Assembly (NCBI RefSeq): GCF_033807715.1
Contig: NC_084590.1
Coordinates: forward strand, 5,783,827-5,847,826
Reading direction: 5' to 3'
DNA from: Cololabis saira
Lineage: Eukaryota > Chordata > Actinopteri > Beloniformes > Belonidae
Length of the DNA: 64,000 nt
Shown: positions 22,423-33,179 of the stretch, in pieces
Position numbering within the stretch: position 1 is the first letter of the stretch
Layout: every line of letters begins with the position of its first letter
Program-made: the position numbers and the translations under genes
The notes under the pieces: model-generated
The model's input: only the letters and a program-made list of their open reading frames with translations
Told to the model about the DNA's origin: nothing
Databases searched by the model: none

Positions 22423-22562
22423 CTTGAGAGCAGCGGCTCCAACAGTGAACACCAAAGTGATGAGGAAGAGGAGGATGAAGGTGACGGCGGTCTTTGCCAT
22501 GTTATCTTGCTCGGCCTCCATGGCCTCGTTCCAGTGGCAGCTGCTTTCAGTCAGGAGCTCTG
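22423..22562 (-). CDS. ighm: IGHM membrane exon 1 (TM1)
   Basis: A 140-nt exon, phase 1 in and phase 0 out. Acidic linker ELLTESSCHWNEAMEAEQD is followed by the hydrophobic AVTFILLFLITLVFTVGAAA segment, the anchor of surface IgM. Acceptor CCACAG, donor AAG/GTAATC. Its entry phase matches the Cmu3 donor, in line with the teleost rule that membrane mu skips Cmu4. A TM2 exon (usually two residues) could not be placed. Confidence 0.9.
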
Positions 22563-23255
22563 CTGTGGCTGCACAGTAATCAATAATAATGAGGATTAGA
22601 ACTATCTATTCCAATCTACATCTGCAGACACAGTGGTCAACATTTCTGGGAGGTTCCTACAGTCGCTCAGTGTGTCTTCACAGGTGAATATCTGTCATTA
22701 AATCAGTCAGTCTGTCGTCTGCAAGTGTCCCAGGAACGTTAACAGTTTGGACTGTCTTTCTTTGATGACTCTTATATTCTTTATAGTCATTAACTTGGTC
22801 CTGTAATGATCCTGACTTGCTCCGAGAGAATTCATCATTAGTCTGGTTGCTACGACTTGGTTTGTGAGCGACTGATAAACACAGAACCCAAGATGGAATA
22901 ATGATGATGATAATAATAATTGGTTTTGTTTGGAGTGCAAGAGCGAGTAGAGAAACACAGACACACAAAGACAAGTCACACAAGCCGTGTTAGCACTCTT
23001 CCTGCAGATAACAATGAGAAAACTAGTTTATTTAGTTATATTGCTGCCTTAAGTTAGTGTGGAGGTGGTATTTCTTTTGAGTAAAGCATTAAATAAAAAC
23101 TCTTATACCAGTTGTGTAAAACTTATATTTACGCCAAATATGTTTGACTTGGACTGGACTGTGACTGCACACTTCAAATCCACATTTAGCTCCAAATATT
23201 AGTTCAGTTAAGTAAAGACATGAAGTGCAAGCAACAAACATGAACTGAACTTTTT
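22563..23255. other. Spacer between Cmu4 3' UTR and mu TM1
   Basis: No gene or repeat beyond a short ATAATAATAAT run near 22905 was recognised. Confidence 0.4.
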
Positions 23256-23261
23256 TTTATT
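23256..23261 (-). terminator. Secreted IgM polyadenylation signal
   Basis: AATAAA on the minus strand lies about 110 nt after the Cmu4 stop. Use of this site rather than read-through to TM1 would give secreted IgM. Confidence 0.6.
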
Positions 23262-23371
23262 TATTTTCAATATGCATCAAAACACAAACACAATGTCAAT
23301 AAACACAATATCACAAGCAACAGACACTGAACAAAAAGAAAAGAGGACACAGCGACACACAGCGACATCTA

Positions 23372-23760
23372 CTACGCCCTGCACTTGTCAGGGAGGCTGA
23401 TGTCCAGGTTCACCAGGTTGGTTTTATCAGATGTTCTGTATCCAATGGATCTGACGATGGATTTAGTTGAGTTAGCGATGGATTCGTGGTAAACAGCACA
23501 GCTGTACACCACATCAGTCTGTCTCCACTGGTCCAGGCTGAGGGTCAGCTGGCTGTAAGCCGAGTAAGATCCGCTGTTTTCTACAGCGTTTGTGGTACTG
23601 AACTTGTATTTGGAGTCTGCTTCCTCGTCATCAACAAACCAAGACACGAAAATGTTCTGAGGGAAGAAGTCTTTCACGTAGCAAGTCAGGGTCACCACGT
23701 CTTTTCTAGTGTGTTCTACTGGAGGCAACATAAACACTGAAGGACGCTGAGCAGCTCCTC
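23372..23760 (-). CDS. ighm: IGHM constant domain 4 with secretory tail (Cmu4)
   Basis: Enters in phase 1 (acceptor TTTCAG) and ends at TAG 23372-23374. [31 protein letters not shown] and YSCAVYHES are diagnostic of teleost Cmu4. The tail [15 protein letters not shown] carries the penultimate-region Cys used for polymerising secreted IgM. An N-glycosylation sequon NST lies before the tail. Confidence 0.96.
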
Positions 23761-23847
23761 CTGAAACCACAAGACAACAATTAGACTCTGTGATGGATAA
23801 AAACACCAGGAAACCCAGAACACACTGGTGCTTACGGACGAGTGTTA

Positions 23848-24425
23848 GGGCCAGGCAGGAGAACAATAAGAATCATATTTTAGAGGAGGGAGATGTTTTT
23901 TCATTATGCACTTCGAGAAAAAAGTCGAAATGTTGAGAAAAAAGTTGAAATGTTGAGAAAAAAGTTGAAATGTCAGGATTAATGTAGAAGTACAATTTCG
24001 AGAAAAAAGTGGAAATGTCGAGAAAAATTTGGAAATCCGAAGTCCGAAGTCCGAAGTCAAAAACAGTTTTCTAAACTGACCTAATAAACCTGATTCTGAT
24101 TCTGATTCTGATTCTGGAAATGTCGAGAATAATGTTGTACAATTTCGAGAAAAAAGTCATGAATAAAGTTGAAATGTTGAGAAAAAAGGCAAGACTTTGA
24201 CTGACGTAAAAACCTAAGGCATATATATGTGCATTATTACTATATTTAATATATATACATATATATATGCATACAAATCGAGTGAGTTTTTTATTTTTAT
24301 TTAACATTTTAATTTAATTTTTTTATTTAATTTCAACATTATTCTCAACATTTCGACTTTTTTCTCGAAATGCACAATAAAAAAAAAAATCTTGCCCTCT
24401 CAAATGTTTTTCTCCTGCATGGCCC
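23848..24425. mobile_element. Foldback MITE in the Cmu3-Cmu4 intron, with nested insert
   Basis: The ends GGGCCAGGCAGGAGAA and TTCTCCTGCATGGCCC are inverted and flanked by TA (23846-23847 and 24426-24427). The arms repeat GAGAAAAAAGTCGAAATG, as in the delta-intron copy at 15511-15777. A LINE tail with GATTCT repeats (24065-24118) and AT-rich sequence shared with 21780-21880 are nested inside. Confidence 0.8.
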
Positions 24426-24573
24426 TAATACTCTTCCGTAGGTGCTACAGGAAAAAGGTAAAATAAAGTATCTATAATAACTCCCATCATGACATGAAAA
24501 AATCATTCAAATCATAAATGACTTAGTTCTTTGTTGTCATTGTTTTGTTGAAAATGGATCCAAATGTTCTCAC

Positions 24574-24885
24574 CGTTACTTCTTTCATAGCAGGTTTTCA
24601 GCGGGTCCAACCAGTCCTCGTGTCCAACAACGCAGCAGCGTTCGACTCCCTGGTGCCATTCATCATATGTGATGTCAAGAACGTGCTCAAAGCTTTTTGT
24701 TGTGGTTACAGACTTTAAGGTCCCGGCCAGTTCATCACGTTCATCCTCCCACCAAACATTATTCACCATTCCCTTGTTGATCGTGATTTGACATGTAAGC
24801 TGTCCCTTCTGTTTTACAAATAAGTCTTCAGCTTTGGGGGCGATGATTTTTAAATCCACATCTGCTTTGGGACATCCTCCAGAAA
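24574..24885 (-). CDS. ighm: IGHM constant domain 3 (Cmu3)
   Basis: A 312-nt exon, phase 1 to phase 1. KIIAPKAEDLFV, GQLTCQITINKGMVNNVWW and RCCVVGHEDW form the Ig core. Extra cysteines (GGCPK near the start, LKTCYE near the end) could form inter-chain bonds. Its donor (AACG/GTGAGA) can splice to Cmu4 (secreted) or TM1 (membrane) in frame. Confidence 0.94.
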
Positions 24886-24991
24886 CTGAGGAAAAATAAA
24901 TAAACAGCTGTCGAACAGAAGTCTTTACAAAACTATTATAATTTAATCTTAAACTTCTTTTTTTTTACAGAAAACGTAACTTTGTACTCAC

Positions 24992-25345
24992 CAGAACCGG
25001 AACTGCTTGAATCCTTGTAGGTCTCATTTGCTGTCCTTACCGAACCAGTTTTTCCCCATTTCCCCTCAAACTGGCATGTAAATGTCACACCTTCAGTCCA
25101 CTCACTGTTTTTCACTACGAGCAAACTTGCTGAACTGTACAGCACCGTTCCGTTTGTGTCCTTTCTTTCTCCAGACAATGAACTGATCTCGTCTATTTTG
25201 CTGGTGACTTTGCTGCCGTCTTTCTTCCAACTGATCTCATATTTTTTGGGTGAAAAATCTTTGGCAAAGCAGAAGAAGGAAGCCTCATCTTTGTCATGAT
25301 CAATGAAGGAACCCGTTGTAAGAGTCGGTAACTCATAAACCACGT
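24992..25345 (-). CDS. ighm: IGHM constant domain 2 (Cmu2)
   Basis: A 354-nt exon, phase 1 to phase 1. ASFFCFAKDFSPKKYEISW and FTCQFEGKWG supply Cys-Trp-Cys. TNGT and ANET are N-glycosylation sequons. The exon ends with a Ser/Gly-rich run (DSSSSGSG) resembling a short flexible linker to Cmu3. Confidence 0.94.
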
Positions 25346-25394
25346 CTGAAAAACAAACACACACACAAATATATGTTTGCAGAAGCAAGCAATA

Positions 25395-25401
25395 ATATAT
25401 T

Positions 25402-25484
<83 letters not shown>
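25395..25484. repeat. (TA)n microsatellite in the Cmu1-Cmu2 intron
   Basis: A long uninterrupted AT dinucleotide tract. A second one lies at 26360-26424 in the same intron. Confidence 0.95.
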
Positions 25485-25487
<3 letters not shown>

Positions 25488-25489
25488 GA

Positions 25490-26362
25490 AGCCTAGGAAA
25501 ACGCTGCCATCATCATTTAATCAAGATTTACCAGATTATTATTGGTTAAGACAATATAATCAAGTTAATAAATGTTATCTAACTTGAATAAATATATCCA
25601 CATCACGATGATGCCCTTTAAAGGAAAACTTGTTTCTCTTCTTACCAAAGTGTTCATACTAATCCAGAGGAAACTACATTTCCATTTTCTATCAGATAGA
25701 GCAGAGCTTTAACACTCACTTCTGCATATACATCCAATGGCAAGCAAACACACATTTAAGTGAATGTTAATGATGTTAATTATAAACAGAGTGAAAACAG
25801 AGACAGAAAGAAGGACAATTATTCAGAAGGATGGAAAGAAAGGGACCACACCACTGCAGTCCAGGACAGGTGAAGAAAACATTCGCTACATTAGTGAAGA
25901 TGGAAACAAGACGAGACTAAATATGAACATAATAAAATTACACATCTTCCCCATTTAAACCCGCTTTTTTAAAATCGCTGTTTGGTGGAATTTTTCCCCA
26001 AAAAATGTAATCCAATTATTTCTCTCTGTGATTTTCATATCACTTAATTTGCAAAAGTGCCGTAAACTCTGACTCAAACAATAATTCTCATAAAACCCAC
26101 AAATTCGATGTCCTCGTGGGAACTGCACTGTAACTATAGAGGTTTTATTATACTTATTGATTATTAGTAGTGATTTTAGTAATTAGTCACCGTCTACTTA
26201 TTTTTATCAGGAATAACTGACTTCATGCAGCTCATTGCTTCTTTTTTTAAATTATTTAAAATGATTAAATTCATTACATTTTTCAATTAAGAAATGGTTC
26301 ATCAAAAAAGTGATTAAAATGGTTATACACACACGTACATACGTACACACATACGTACACAC

Positions 26363-26428
<66 letters not shown>

Positions 26429-26580
26429 AATGTCTACATTTAATTCAGATAAGTAGCGCTTAAGGGGGATTTTATAACACTATTGTTTAAAAAATATAAT
26501 AAATAATATTTAAGAAAATTTATTTTTCGAGAAGTTACGTACAAAAAAATGAATTTATACATATAAATTGAAATTAACTA
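25490..26580. other. Remainder of the Cmu1-Cmu2 intron
   Basis: AT-rich intron with no Ig domain or open gene. It includes a CACACGTACATACGTAC stretch leading into the second TA tract (26360-26424). Confidence 0.6.
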
Positions 26581-26618
26581 CTAAAAAGCAATGATTAATG
26601 ACTTAGCAAAAGACTTAC

Positions 26619-26915
26619 TTGGCTGTACAACAGTCCCTTGGACGTTTCCTGCAGCATGAGTTGCAACACATTGGAAAGGTTTTCTTGCGTCCCAGTCCTG
26701 TCTGCTCACTTGGACTTGACTTATTCCAATAAAAGCGTTGTTTTTCTGTACTGACGGGTACTGGATGAAGTCCGTCAAAGACGTGCCGGCCTGGTTCCAT
26801 GAGAAGGTCACTGAGGACGGCGTGAAATCAGTGGCAAGACAGCCGAGAGTGACTTTCTGTCCTCCTCCAGAGCCGCACGGCATCAGAGGAAAGACCGTCG
26901 GTTTTGTGGGAGTTG
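26619..26915 (-). CDS. ighm: IGHM constant domain 1 (Cmu1)
   Basis: A 297-nt exon beginning in phase 1 to accept JH donors and ending in phase 1. [14 protein letters not shown] includes the early Cys that pairs with the light chain. [20 protein letters not shown] and [11 protein letters not shown] give the Ig core. The exon is strongly teleost Cmu1-like. It is shared by IgM and, by alternative splicing to Cdelta1, probably IgD. Confidence 0.96.
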
Positions 26916-26924
26916 CTGAAACAG

Positions 26925-27330
26925 GAGAAACACGTGTAAAATAAAAATTAAAACAAATTCAAATAATGATATATACTCATCATTTTTCTCAGATAACTGA
27001 GGTGAAGTTACTGGTTTGATGCAATGATGTAACAAAGACCAGCATGAACCAAAAACTGAGGAATGTTGAAGGTTTCAAAGTCTCTGTGAATGAAAATTGC
27101 TGCTTTCCCATTTGATTTAGTCAGTTTGTTTGTTATATTAATATTAACCTCCCTCAATAGTCTTTAAAAAATGTTTTAACCGTTTAACTAAAAGTGGAAT
27201 TCCTCTTCAGAGCAGCATTTGAACAGTAATTTGTCATATTTTAAATATATTAATAAATAACTATCCATCAACTGAGTTAACGGCATAATTATACAACAAA
27301 TGTTCTGCATTTGTTATCAGATGAAACGAT
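26925..27330. other. JH-Cmu intron
   Basis: No coding segment was found. The mammalian position of the E-mu enhancer corresponds to this intron, but no perfect octamer is visible here. Confidence 0.4.
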
Positions 27331-27337
27331 ATCTTAC

Positions 27338-27390
27338 CTGATGAAACAGTCACCATTGTACCTTTTCCCCAGTAGTCAAAAGCAGCGTAA
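27338..27390 (-). CDS. JH7 joining segment (closest to Cmu)
   Basis: Encodes YAAFDYWGKGTMVTVSS with donor CAG/GTAAGA. The RSS is CACTGTG (27391-27397 on the minus strand), a 22-nt spacer, and nonamer ACTTTTTGT (27420-27428). The WGKG motif is intact. Confidence 0.94.
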
Positions 27391-27696
27391 CACAGTGATG
27401 CATCTACTTAACTCTGAGTACAAAAAGTCTGTTCCACTAACAGTAAACAAAAAACTCATTGAAAATTAAAAATGAATCTTACTTTCTCATGAAATTCATT
27501 CAAATTGTCCAAAACATGTAGATTTTAATGTTTTAAACAGTGTTGCATTGGAGAAAATTGGATTTTGTCATTAGAAATGCTGTAAGAACATTTCACTCTG
27601 AGACCTTATAAGATAATAACCTACACTTTAACATAAAAGGGATATTTAAAAGTATAAAACAATCCAACTGTTAACTTTAAATAGTATAAATCTTAC

Positions 27697-27750
27697 CTGA
27701 TGACACTGTTACCATCGTGCCTTTTCCCCAGTAGTCGAAAGCCCAGTTAT
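27697..27750 (-). CDS. JH6 joining segment
   Basis: Encodes NWAFDYWGKGTMVTVSS with donor CAG/GTAAGA. RSS: heptamer TACTGTG (27751-27757), 23-nt spacer, nonamer AGTTTTTGT (27781-27789). Confidence 0.94.
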
Positions 27751-28051
27751 CACAGTAGGAATAGTCTATTCACACTCCAAACAAAAACTCTCTACCATTA
27801 GGTCCTGTTGTTTCCTTTATGTACTTAGCTTTTAAAAGTCTTTAATTTAAGATTAATTAAAAATTATAATCCAACTGAATTCAATGATATCAGGTTTTTA
27901 TTGTTAGTTGTACACATTTTTGTAGAGTGACAAAAATCTGATGGCCGTCTTATCACTGACTGATAGTTGTGGCAACGTGGAAACAAAAAAAAAAAAAAAA
28001 TAAATAATTTAAAGTTTATTTTTTAAATTAGAAATAATGACGTTTTCCTAC

Positions 28052-28102
28052 CCGAGGTGACGGTGACCACGGTGCCTTTTCCCCAGGAGTCAAAAGCGTC
28101 GT
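28052..28102 (-). CDS. JH5 joining segment
   Basis: Encodes DDAFDSWGKGTVVTVTS, with Ser in place of the usual Tyr before WGKG. Donor CGG/GTAGGA. RSS: TACTGTG (28103-28109), 23-nt spacer, weaker nonamer GGTTTTAGT (28133-28141). Confidence 0.92.
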
Positions 28103-28417
28103 CACAGTAAAACAAACCATGAACTACACCAAACTAAAACCTAATCACTGATTAATAGTTTCCATCTCAATCTTTTATGATAGTATGTAATCTATAAAAT
28201 CTAATATCTGGTATATTTCAGTTGAATCTTAGAATTAGATTAGATCAGATTATCAAATTGACAAGCTTTTCATAAACAACGTTTAGACATTACAATAACA
28301 GATTTGTCATACAGTTTTCAGAAATTAATTACTAGACTGTATTTCCCCAAAACAGAAAAATCCTGTTTTTAAAACAAAATCTACACATTAAAGGAAGAAA
28401 AAAATACTTTGACTTAC

Positions 28418-28468
28418 CTGAAGTGACTGTAACTGTTGTGCCTTTCCCCCAGTAGTCAAAAGCGTAAT
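28418..28468 (-). CDS. JH4 joining segment
   Basis: Encodes DYAFDYWGKGTTVTVTS with donor CAG/GTAAGT. RSS: CACTGTG (28469-28475), 23-nt spacer, AGTTTTTGT (28499-28507). Confidence 0.95.
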
Positions 28469-28617
28469 CACAGTGTTGCATCTCAACATATCCATCATAC
28501 AAAAACTTCACAAAGACTCTGTTGATGCCACTGAGGTCTAAATGTTCTACACTGAACATTACAATGTGATATTTATTACTTTCATGTTATTAAATTGAAA
28601 TAAAGAGCTGTCTTGAC

Positions 28618-28668
28618 CTGCTGTGACGGTTACCGCTGTTCATTTTCTCGAGTTTTCAAAAGCACAGT
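28618..28668 (-). pseudogene. JH3 joining-segment pseudogene
   Basis: It aligns with its neighbours in length and in the ACC GTC ACA framework, but the Trp codon of WGKG reads TCG, the next Gly is AGA, and an in-frame TGA follows. The heptamer is degenerate. The donor position is still GT. Confidence 0.8.
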
Positions 28669-28799
28669 CACACTGTTATATGTGAGGATATTTAATACAC
28701 TAAATAATGTTTTTTAAGATGTCATTGATGCATCTAAAGTCTAAATTAAACAGTATGATTCTTAAAATTCTGGACCAAAAACAAAAAGCTGTTTTTTAC

Positions 28800-28850
28800 C
28801 TGTAGTGACAGTGACCACCGTTCCTTTTCCCCAGTAGTCAAAGTAGTCGC
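28800..28850 (-). CDS. JH2 joining segment
   Basis: Encodes GDYFDYWGKGTVVTVTT with donor CAG/GTAAAA. RSS is near consensus: CACTGTG (28851-28857), 23-nt spacer, GGTTTTTGT (28881-28889). Confidence 0.95.
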
Positions 28851-29102
28851 CACAGTGACACATTTCTATAGTACTTTAGTACAAAAACCTCTCACACACT
28901 TTTTAGTTTGTGAGAGGTTTTTGTTTTAATTCACTAAATGATCTGACTTTAAAGGAAACACCAGAACAATCCCAAAAAGTGTCTGGAGAGTTCATACAGT
29001 TTAGATTCTAGTTTTGTAATTAATGAAACTAATGTAAATATAATTATAAATCAGGGGAAAGTATTGAATTGTTTGAACTATGTATATTAGGTTTTTACTT
29101 AC

Positions 29103-29157
29103 CAGAAGTTACTGTGACTTGTGTTCCTTTCCCCCAGTAGTCAAAGTATCCGTAGTA
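29103..29157 (-). CDS. JH1 joining segment (5'-most)
   Basis: Encodes YYGYFDYWGKGTQVTVTS with donor CTG/GTAAGT. RSS: CACTGTG (29158-29164), 23-nt spacer, AGTATTTGT (29188-29196), one base off in the T run. Confidence 0.94.
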
Positions 29158-29199
29158 CACAGTGATGTTTGTCAGTTGACTTCATGTACAAATACTTGG

Positions 29200-29688
29200 T
29201 TTTAATAAAAGAAAAAAAAGCCTTCAGGGTTACTTATGAGGCCATTCCTTCTCTACAGTTTTTGGGGACTCTCCCTTGAGATATTTGTTTCCTGTGGTTT
29301 GAATTAAATAAAGTTACATGTGTTTTCCAACACTCAGCGTGAACTTCCTCTTTGTCAGACCTTAATGTCAGCTCCATGTCCAACACTCCACACATCACAT
29401 ACACTTCATGCAGCCATTGCAATGTATTGATGATAATGTATCTTAATGTTCACACTATGAAATGAATAAATTATATATTTTTAATATAGTCATCTGATCT
29501 TTCATAAAGATTTCACGCAACCAAACTGCAAAAACCTACAAGTGGCTTTCTAATGTTTTGGTTCATCCGGTCTGTTTATTGTCCAGAGATGTGATTTTCA
29601 CTGTTTTTCTCATCCTAATGGACCTGAACAGAACAACAGAAAGAGACTGTATGCTGTGAAATAGAAAAAGACAGGTAACATCACATTT
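29200..29688. other. Spacer upstream of JH1
   Basis: No gene, RSS or repeat was recognised in this stretch. Confidence 0.4.
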
Positions 29689-31099
29689 ACAGTTTTTCAC
29701 AATTGTTTAAACATATTTATTGGAACATCAGGCACAATGTGCACAACCTGAAACTCATGTTTCAGGTGGCTGAACCAATCCTGCTGAACTCCAAGCACAT
29801 TTACTGCTTTAGACTCAAATTCCCATTCCATACCACACATTTCTCACAACACTACACACAATTCCCAATACCCTGCACACTCTTCCTGAATTCCCTCTCT
29901 TGCTGTTCACACAGAACACACAGTCAATCACATTTCTAAACTCCAAATGCTGTTGTGCAATATGCAATCAGCAATTTGCCATTGAATTCATATTCATTGA
30001 TGAAGCGGGGTTCAACCTTGTAAAAAGAAGGCGCCGAGGGAGGAATATCATCGGCCAGCGTGCCATCACAGAGGTCCCTGGCCAACGTGGAGGGAACATA
30101 ACAATGTGTGCTGCCATCAATCACCACGGCGTCCTCCATCACCATGCCACCCTTGGCCCCTACAACCCTGCACTTCTTCTAGCATTCCTGGACCAGCTCT
30201 ACAATATCATTGTCCAGCCAGAACAGATGGAGGACACAGAGGGGGTCAGGTTCGTTGTTATCTGGGACAATGTCAGTTTCCATCGGGCTGCTCTGGTCCA
30301 TGAGTGGTTCAGGGTCCATCCAGAAGTTGATGTCCTATATCTCCCTCCATACTCCCTTCCTGAACCCAATTGAGGAGTTTTTCTCTGCCTGGAGATGGAA
30401 GGTATACGAGAGAAATCCTCAGACATGGATCCCACTGCTGCAGGCCATGCAGGACGCATGTGGCGATGTCACTGCTGAGGCCTGTCAAGGCTTCATGCGG
30501 CATTGTAGGAGATTCTTCCCCCGCTGCTTGGCCAGGGAGAACATCGCCTGCGATGTGGATGAGGTCCTGTGGCCAGCCAGGGATGAAAGGCAGGACGCAG
30601 CCTAATACTTTTGTTCTGTTTCTATTTTCTGTCAAGTTTTCATCCACAGCTTGCTGTGATGTCCAGTGGACTGCACATTTTGAGTCCAAATACTGTAAAA
30701 TATTATTTGTTGTTACAGTACAGAATTGTGTGTTGTTTTCTATTTGAGTAGCCTATACATAAGAATACTATATGGTGATATATTACATCCAACAGCTGAA
30801 GGTGTAACACTGAGGCATTCATATAGTGTTTTCCATTCATACCATAGTGTCTTCCATTCTGCACATCAGTGTTCAGTGGGTGTTTAGAAATGTCTATTCA
30901 AATGATGTATGTGTTTGGCATTTGAGAAGGAAATACCATTTAGTGAAGAGTTAACACTGTTTTGAAGGTAGAGTGTGCTTTTGCAAGAGAAGTGTAGGAT
31001 TTTGCATTTTGTGTGTGAGTTTTGCAATTTTTGTTTAGAGTTTTGAGAAAGTGAGGTAGTCAATCAGGAACTGTGTTTAAACAATTGTGAAAAACTGTA
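29689..31099 (+). mobile_element. Tc1/mariner-superfamily (IS630-like) transposon
   Basis: Perfect inverted ends CAGTTTTTCACAATTGTTTA and TAAACAATTGTGAAAAACTG lie inside a TA duplication. The plus strand encodes the DDE catalytic core: FIDEAGFN (first Asp), VIWDNVSFHRA (second Asp) and, after a one-base frameshift near 30355, NPIEEFFSAWRWKV (Glu). The C-terminus ends at TAA about 30603. The N-terminal DNA-binding part is not recovered and the frameshift makes it inactive, although the ends are intact. It sits in the DH-JH interval. Confidence 0.88.
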
Positions 31100-31162
31100 G
31101 CTGGTGACTAAATCCACATCTGGTTGAAAGAGTTTTGAGTTTTATTGAAAAGTCAAATCCAG

Positions 31163-31976
31163 CTACTTTAATTCATTTCTGATTTTTGGGATCCAAAAGC
31201 CAAGGACCCGGGTTCCCCCTCTGGCACCTCCAAGGACCCGGGTTCCCCCGCAGCCCGCAACCCCCCGAACTGTCTCGCCGGTCTGCCCGGTCCCGAGGAC
31301 GGCCCCCCGGAAGCGGCAAGGCACTGTATACATCAAAATGTGCGTCTCGATCCTGCGACGACTCACATTACTTTTCTCAGTCAAAAGTGGAGATAGATAG
31401 ATGCCAGCCAGCGCCAAAGACCCGGGTTTCCCCTCAGCCGGCTCCTCGTATCCTGTCTGCCCCCAAGCCAAGTTCCACACCACAGCCAAGTTCCACACCA
31501 CAGCCAAGTTCCACACCACAGCCAAGTTCCACGCTGCAGCCAAGTCCAAGTTCCACGCCCGCGGAACTTTGGCAGTGTGTTGGCCCTCCCTGCCCGCCCG
31601 CCCGCCCTGGGTTGGGTTTTCCTTGGGACATCTGGGATCTGTCCCTTGAGGGGGGGGTAATGTCAGGGTTTGACATTTCCCCAGTTTGTGTTTTCAGTTC
31701 TGCTCCTCCTCTGTTCCATCTGCCCTGATTGTCTGCACCTGTGTCTCGTTATCCCCTGGGTATATCTGGTCTTGTCTTTCCCTGCTCCATGTCGGTTCGT
31801 ACTATTTCCTTCCTCCATGTGTCCTGTCAGGTTTTTGGTTTTTGCGCTCCTGTTTTGTTAATCCTGCTCTGCAGCGTTTTTGGTTCTTGTTTTTGGTTAA
31901 TAAACCCAGTTTTTTGCAACTCCTGGCTCCTGCTCTCCTGCATTTGGGTCCTCAACAAAACCACACCCGTGACAGA
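31163..31976 (+). mobile_element. Gypsy-type LTR retrotransposon 3' end with LTR
   Basis: A polypurine tract (GAGGGGGGGGTAA, about 31649-31661) is followed by a roughly 314-bp LTR starting TGTCAGGG at 31663 and ending CCGTGACA at about 31976, with AATAAA near its 3' end. Upstream is the Pro/Ser-rich C-terminal coding end with short tandem CCAAGTTCCACACCACAG units. Only the 3' end is present; no polymerase domains remain. Confidence 0.7.
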
Positions 31977-32545
31977 TATTTTTAAGAAATGGCTTTCTTC
32001 TTGCCACTCTTCCATAAAGGCCAGAATTGTGCAGTATACGACTGATTGTTGTCGTATGGACAGAGTCTCCCACCTCAGCTGTAGACCTCTGCAGTTCATC
32101 CAGAGTGATCATGGGCCTCTTGGCTGCATCTCTGATCAGTCTTCTCCTTGTATGAGCTGAAAGTGTAGAGCAGGGGTCACCAATCCTGGTCCTCGAGGGC
32201 CGGGGTCCCTGCAGGTTTTAGATGTTTCCCTGCTTCATTGCACCATGATACAAGTGACTGTGTCATCAACAGAACTATCCAGACTTTGATGACAAGCTGG
32301 TAACGAGGATTAATTAGAATCAGGTGTGTTAAAGCAGAGAAACATCTAAAACATGCAGGACACCGGCCCTCGAGGACCAGGATTGGTGACCCCTGGTGTA
32401 GAGGGACAGCCAGGTCTTGGTAGATTTGCAGTGGTCTGATACTCCTTCCATTTCAATATTATTGCTTGCACAGTGCTCCTTGGGATGTTTAAAGCTTGGG
32501 AAATCTTTTTGTATCCAAATCCAGCTTTAAACTTCTCCATAATGC
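31977..32545 (-). mobile_element. Tc1-like transposase N-terminal fragment, split by a MITE
   Basis: Minus-strand frames give the two helix-turn-helix pieces of a fish Tc1 transposase: KKISQALNIPRSTVQAII (32540-32400) and, after the MITE, ISRILHNSGLYGRVARRKP (about 32060-31990). The catalytic domain is missing. Confidence 0.8.
32171..32395. mobile_element. hAT MITE inside the Tc1 fragment
   Basis: The ends CAGGGGTCACCAATCCTGGT and its reverse complement form near-perfect roughly 36-bp TIRs. An exact 8-bp duplication GTGTAGAG flanks the element (32163-32170 and 32396-32403). It is 225 bp with no coding capacity. Confidence 0.93.
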
Positions 32546-32559
32546 ATCAGCCTCTGTTC

Positions 32560-33175
32560 CGGTGGTGGTCCTGGGCGCATCGTCTCCTGTGTCAGCGGTG
32601 GTCCCGGACGCATCAGCCCCTGCTCCGGTGATGGTCCCGGACCCCCGCGCAGCCAGCGCCGAGGACCTGGGTTCCCCCGCAGCCAGTGCCGAGGACCCGG
32701 GTTCCACCGGAGCCAGTGCCAAGGACCCGGGTTCCCCCTTTGGCATCTCCAAGGACCCGGGTTCCCCCGCAGCCAGCGCCAAGGACCCGGGTTCCCCCGC
32801 AGCCAGTGGCAAGGAACCGGGTTCCCCCGCAGCCATCACCAAGGACCCGGGTTCCCCCGCAGCCAGTGCCGAGGACCCGGGTTCCCCCTCAGCCAGTGCC
32901 GAGGACCCGGGTTCCCCCTCAGCCGGCTCCTCGTATTCTGTCTGGCCCCAAGTTCCATGGCGCAGCCAAGTCCAAGTTCCACGCCGCAGCCAAGTCCAAG
33001 TCCCACGCCACAGCCAAGTCCAAGTCCCATGCCACAGCCAAGCCCAAGTCCCACGCCACAGCCAAGTCCAAGTCACACGCCACAGCCAAGTTCAAGTCCC
33101 ACGCCGCAGCCAAGTCCAAGTCCCACGATCTGCCCGGTTCAATATTATCGCTTGCACAGTGCTCCTTGGGATGTT
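32560..33175 (+). repeat. Coding-type minisatellite of gypsy 3' region
   Basis: About eight 30-bp units with core AAGGACCCGGGTTCCCCCGC (32640-32930) are followed by 18-bp units with core CCACGCCACAGCCAAGTC (32950-33130). The frame stays open over 237 codons only because the units are multiples of three. The same units occur at 31190-31560. A Tc1-like phrase, TTGCACAGTGCTCCTTGGGA, recurs at both 32464 and about 33150, so the block has been rearranged with the Tc1 fragment. Confidence 0.7.
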
Positions 33176-33179
33176 TGAC

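Noticed and set aside
25395..26430. AT-rich direct repeats considered as a class-switch-like region
   Set aside because: They are pure TA dinucleotide tracts without AGCT clusters, and fish lack class switch recombination.
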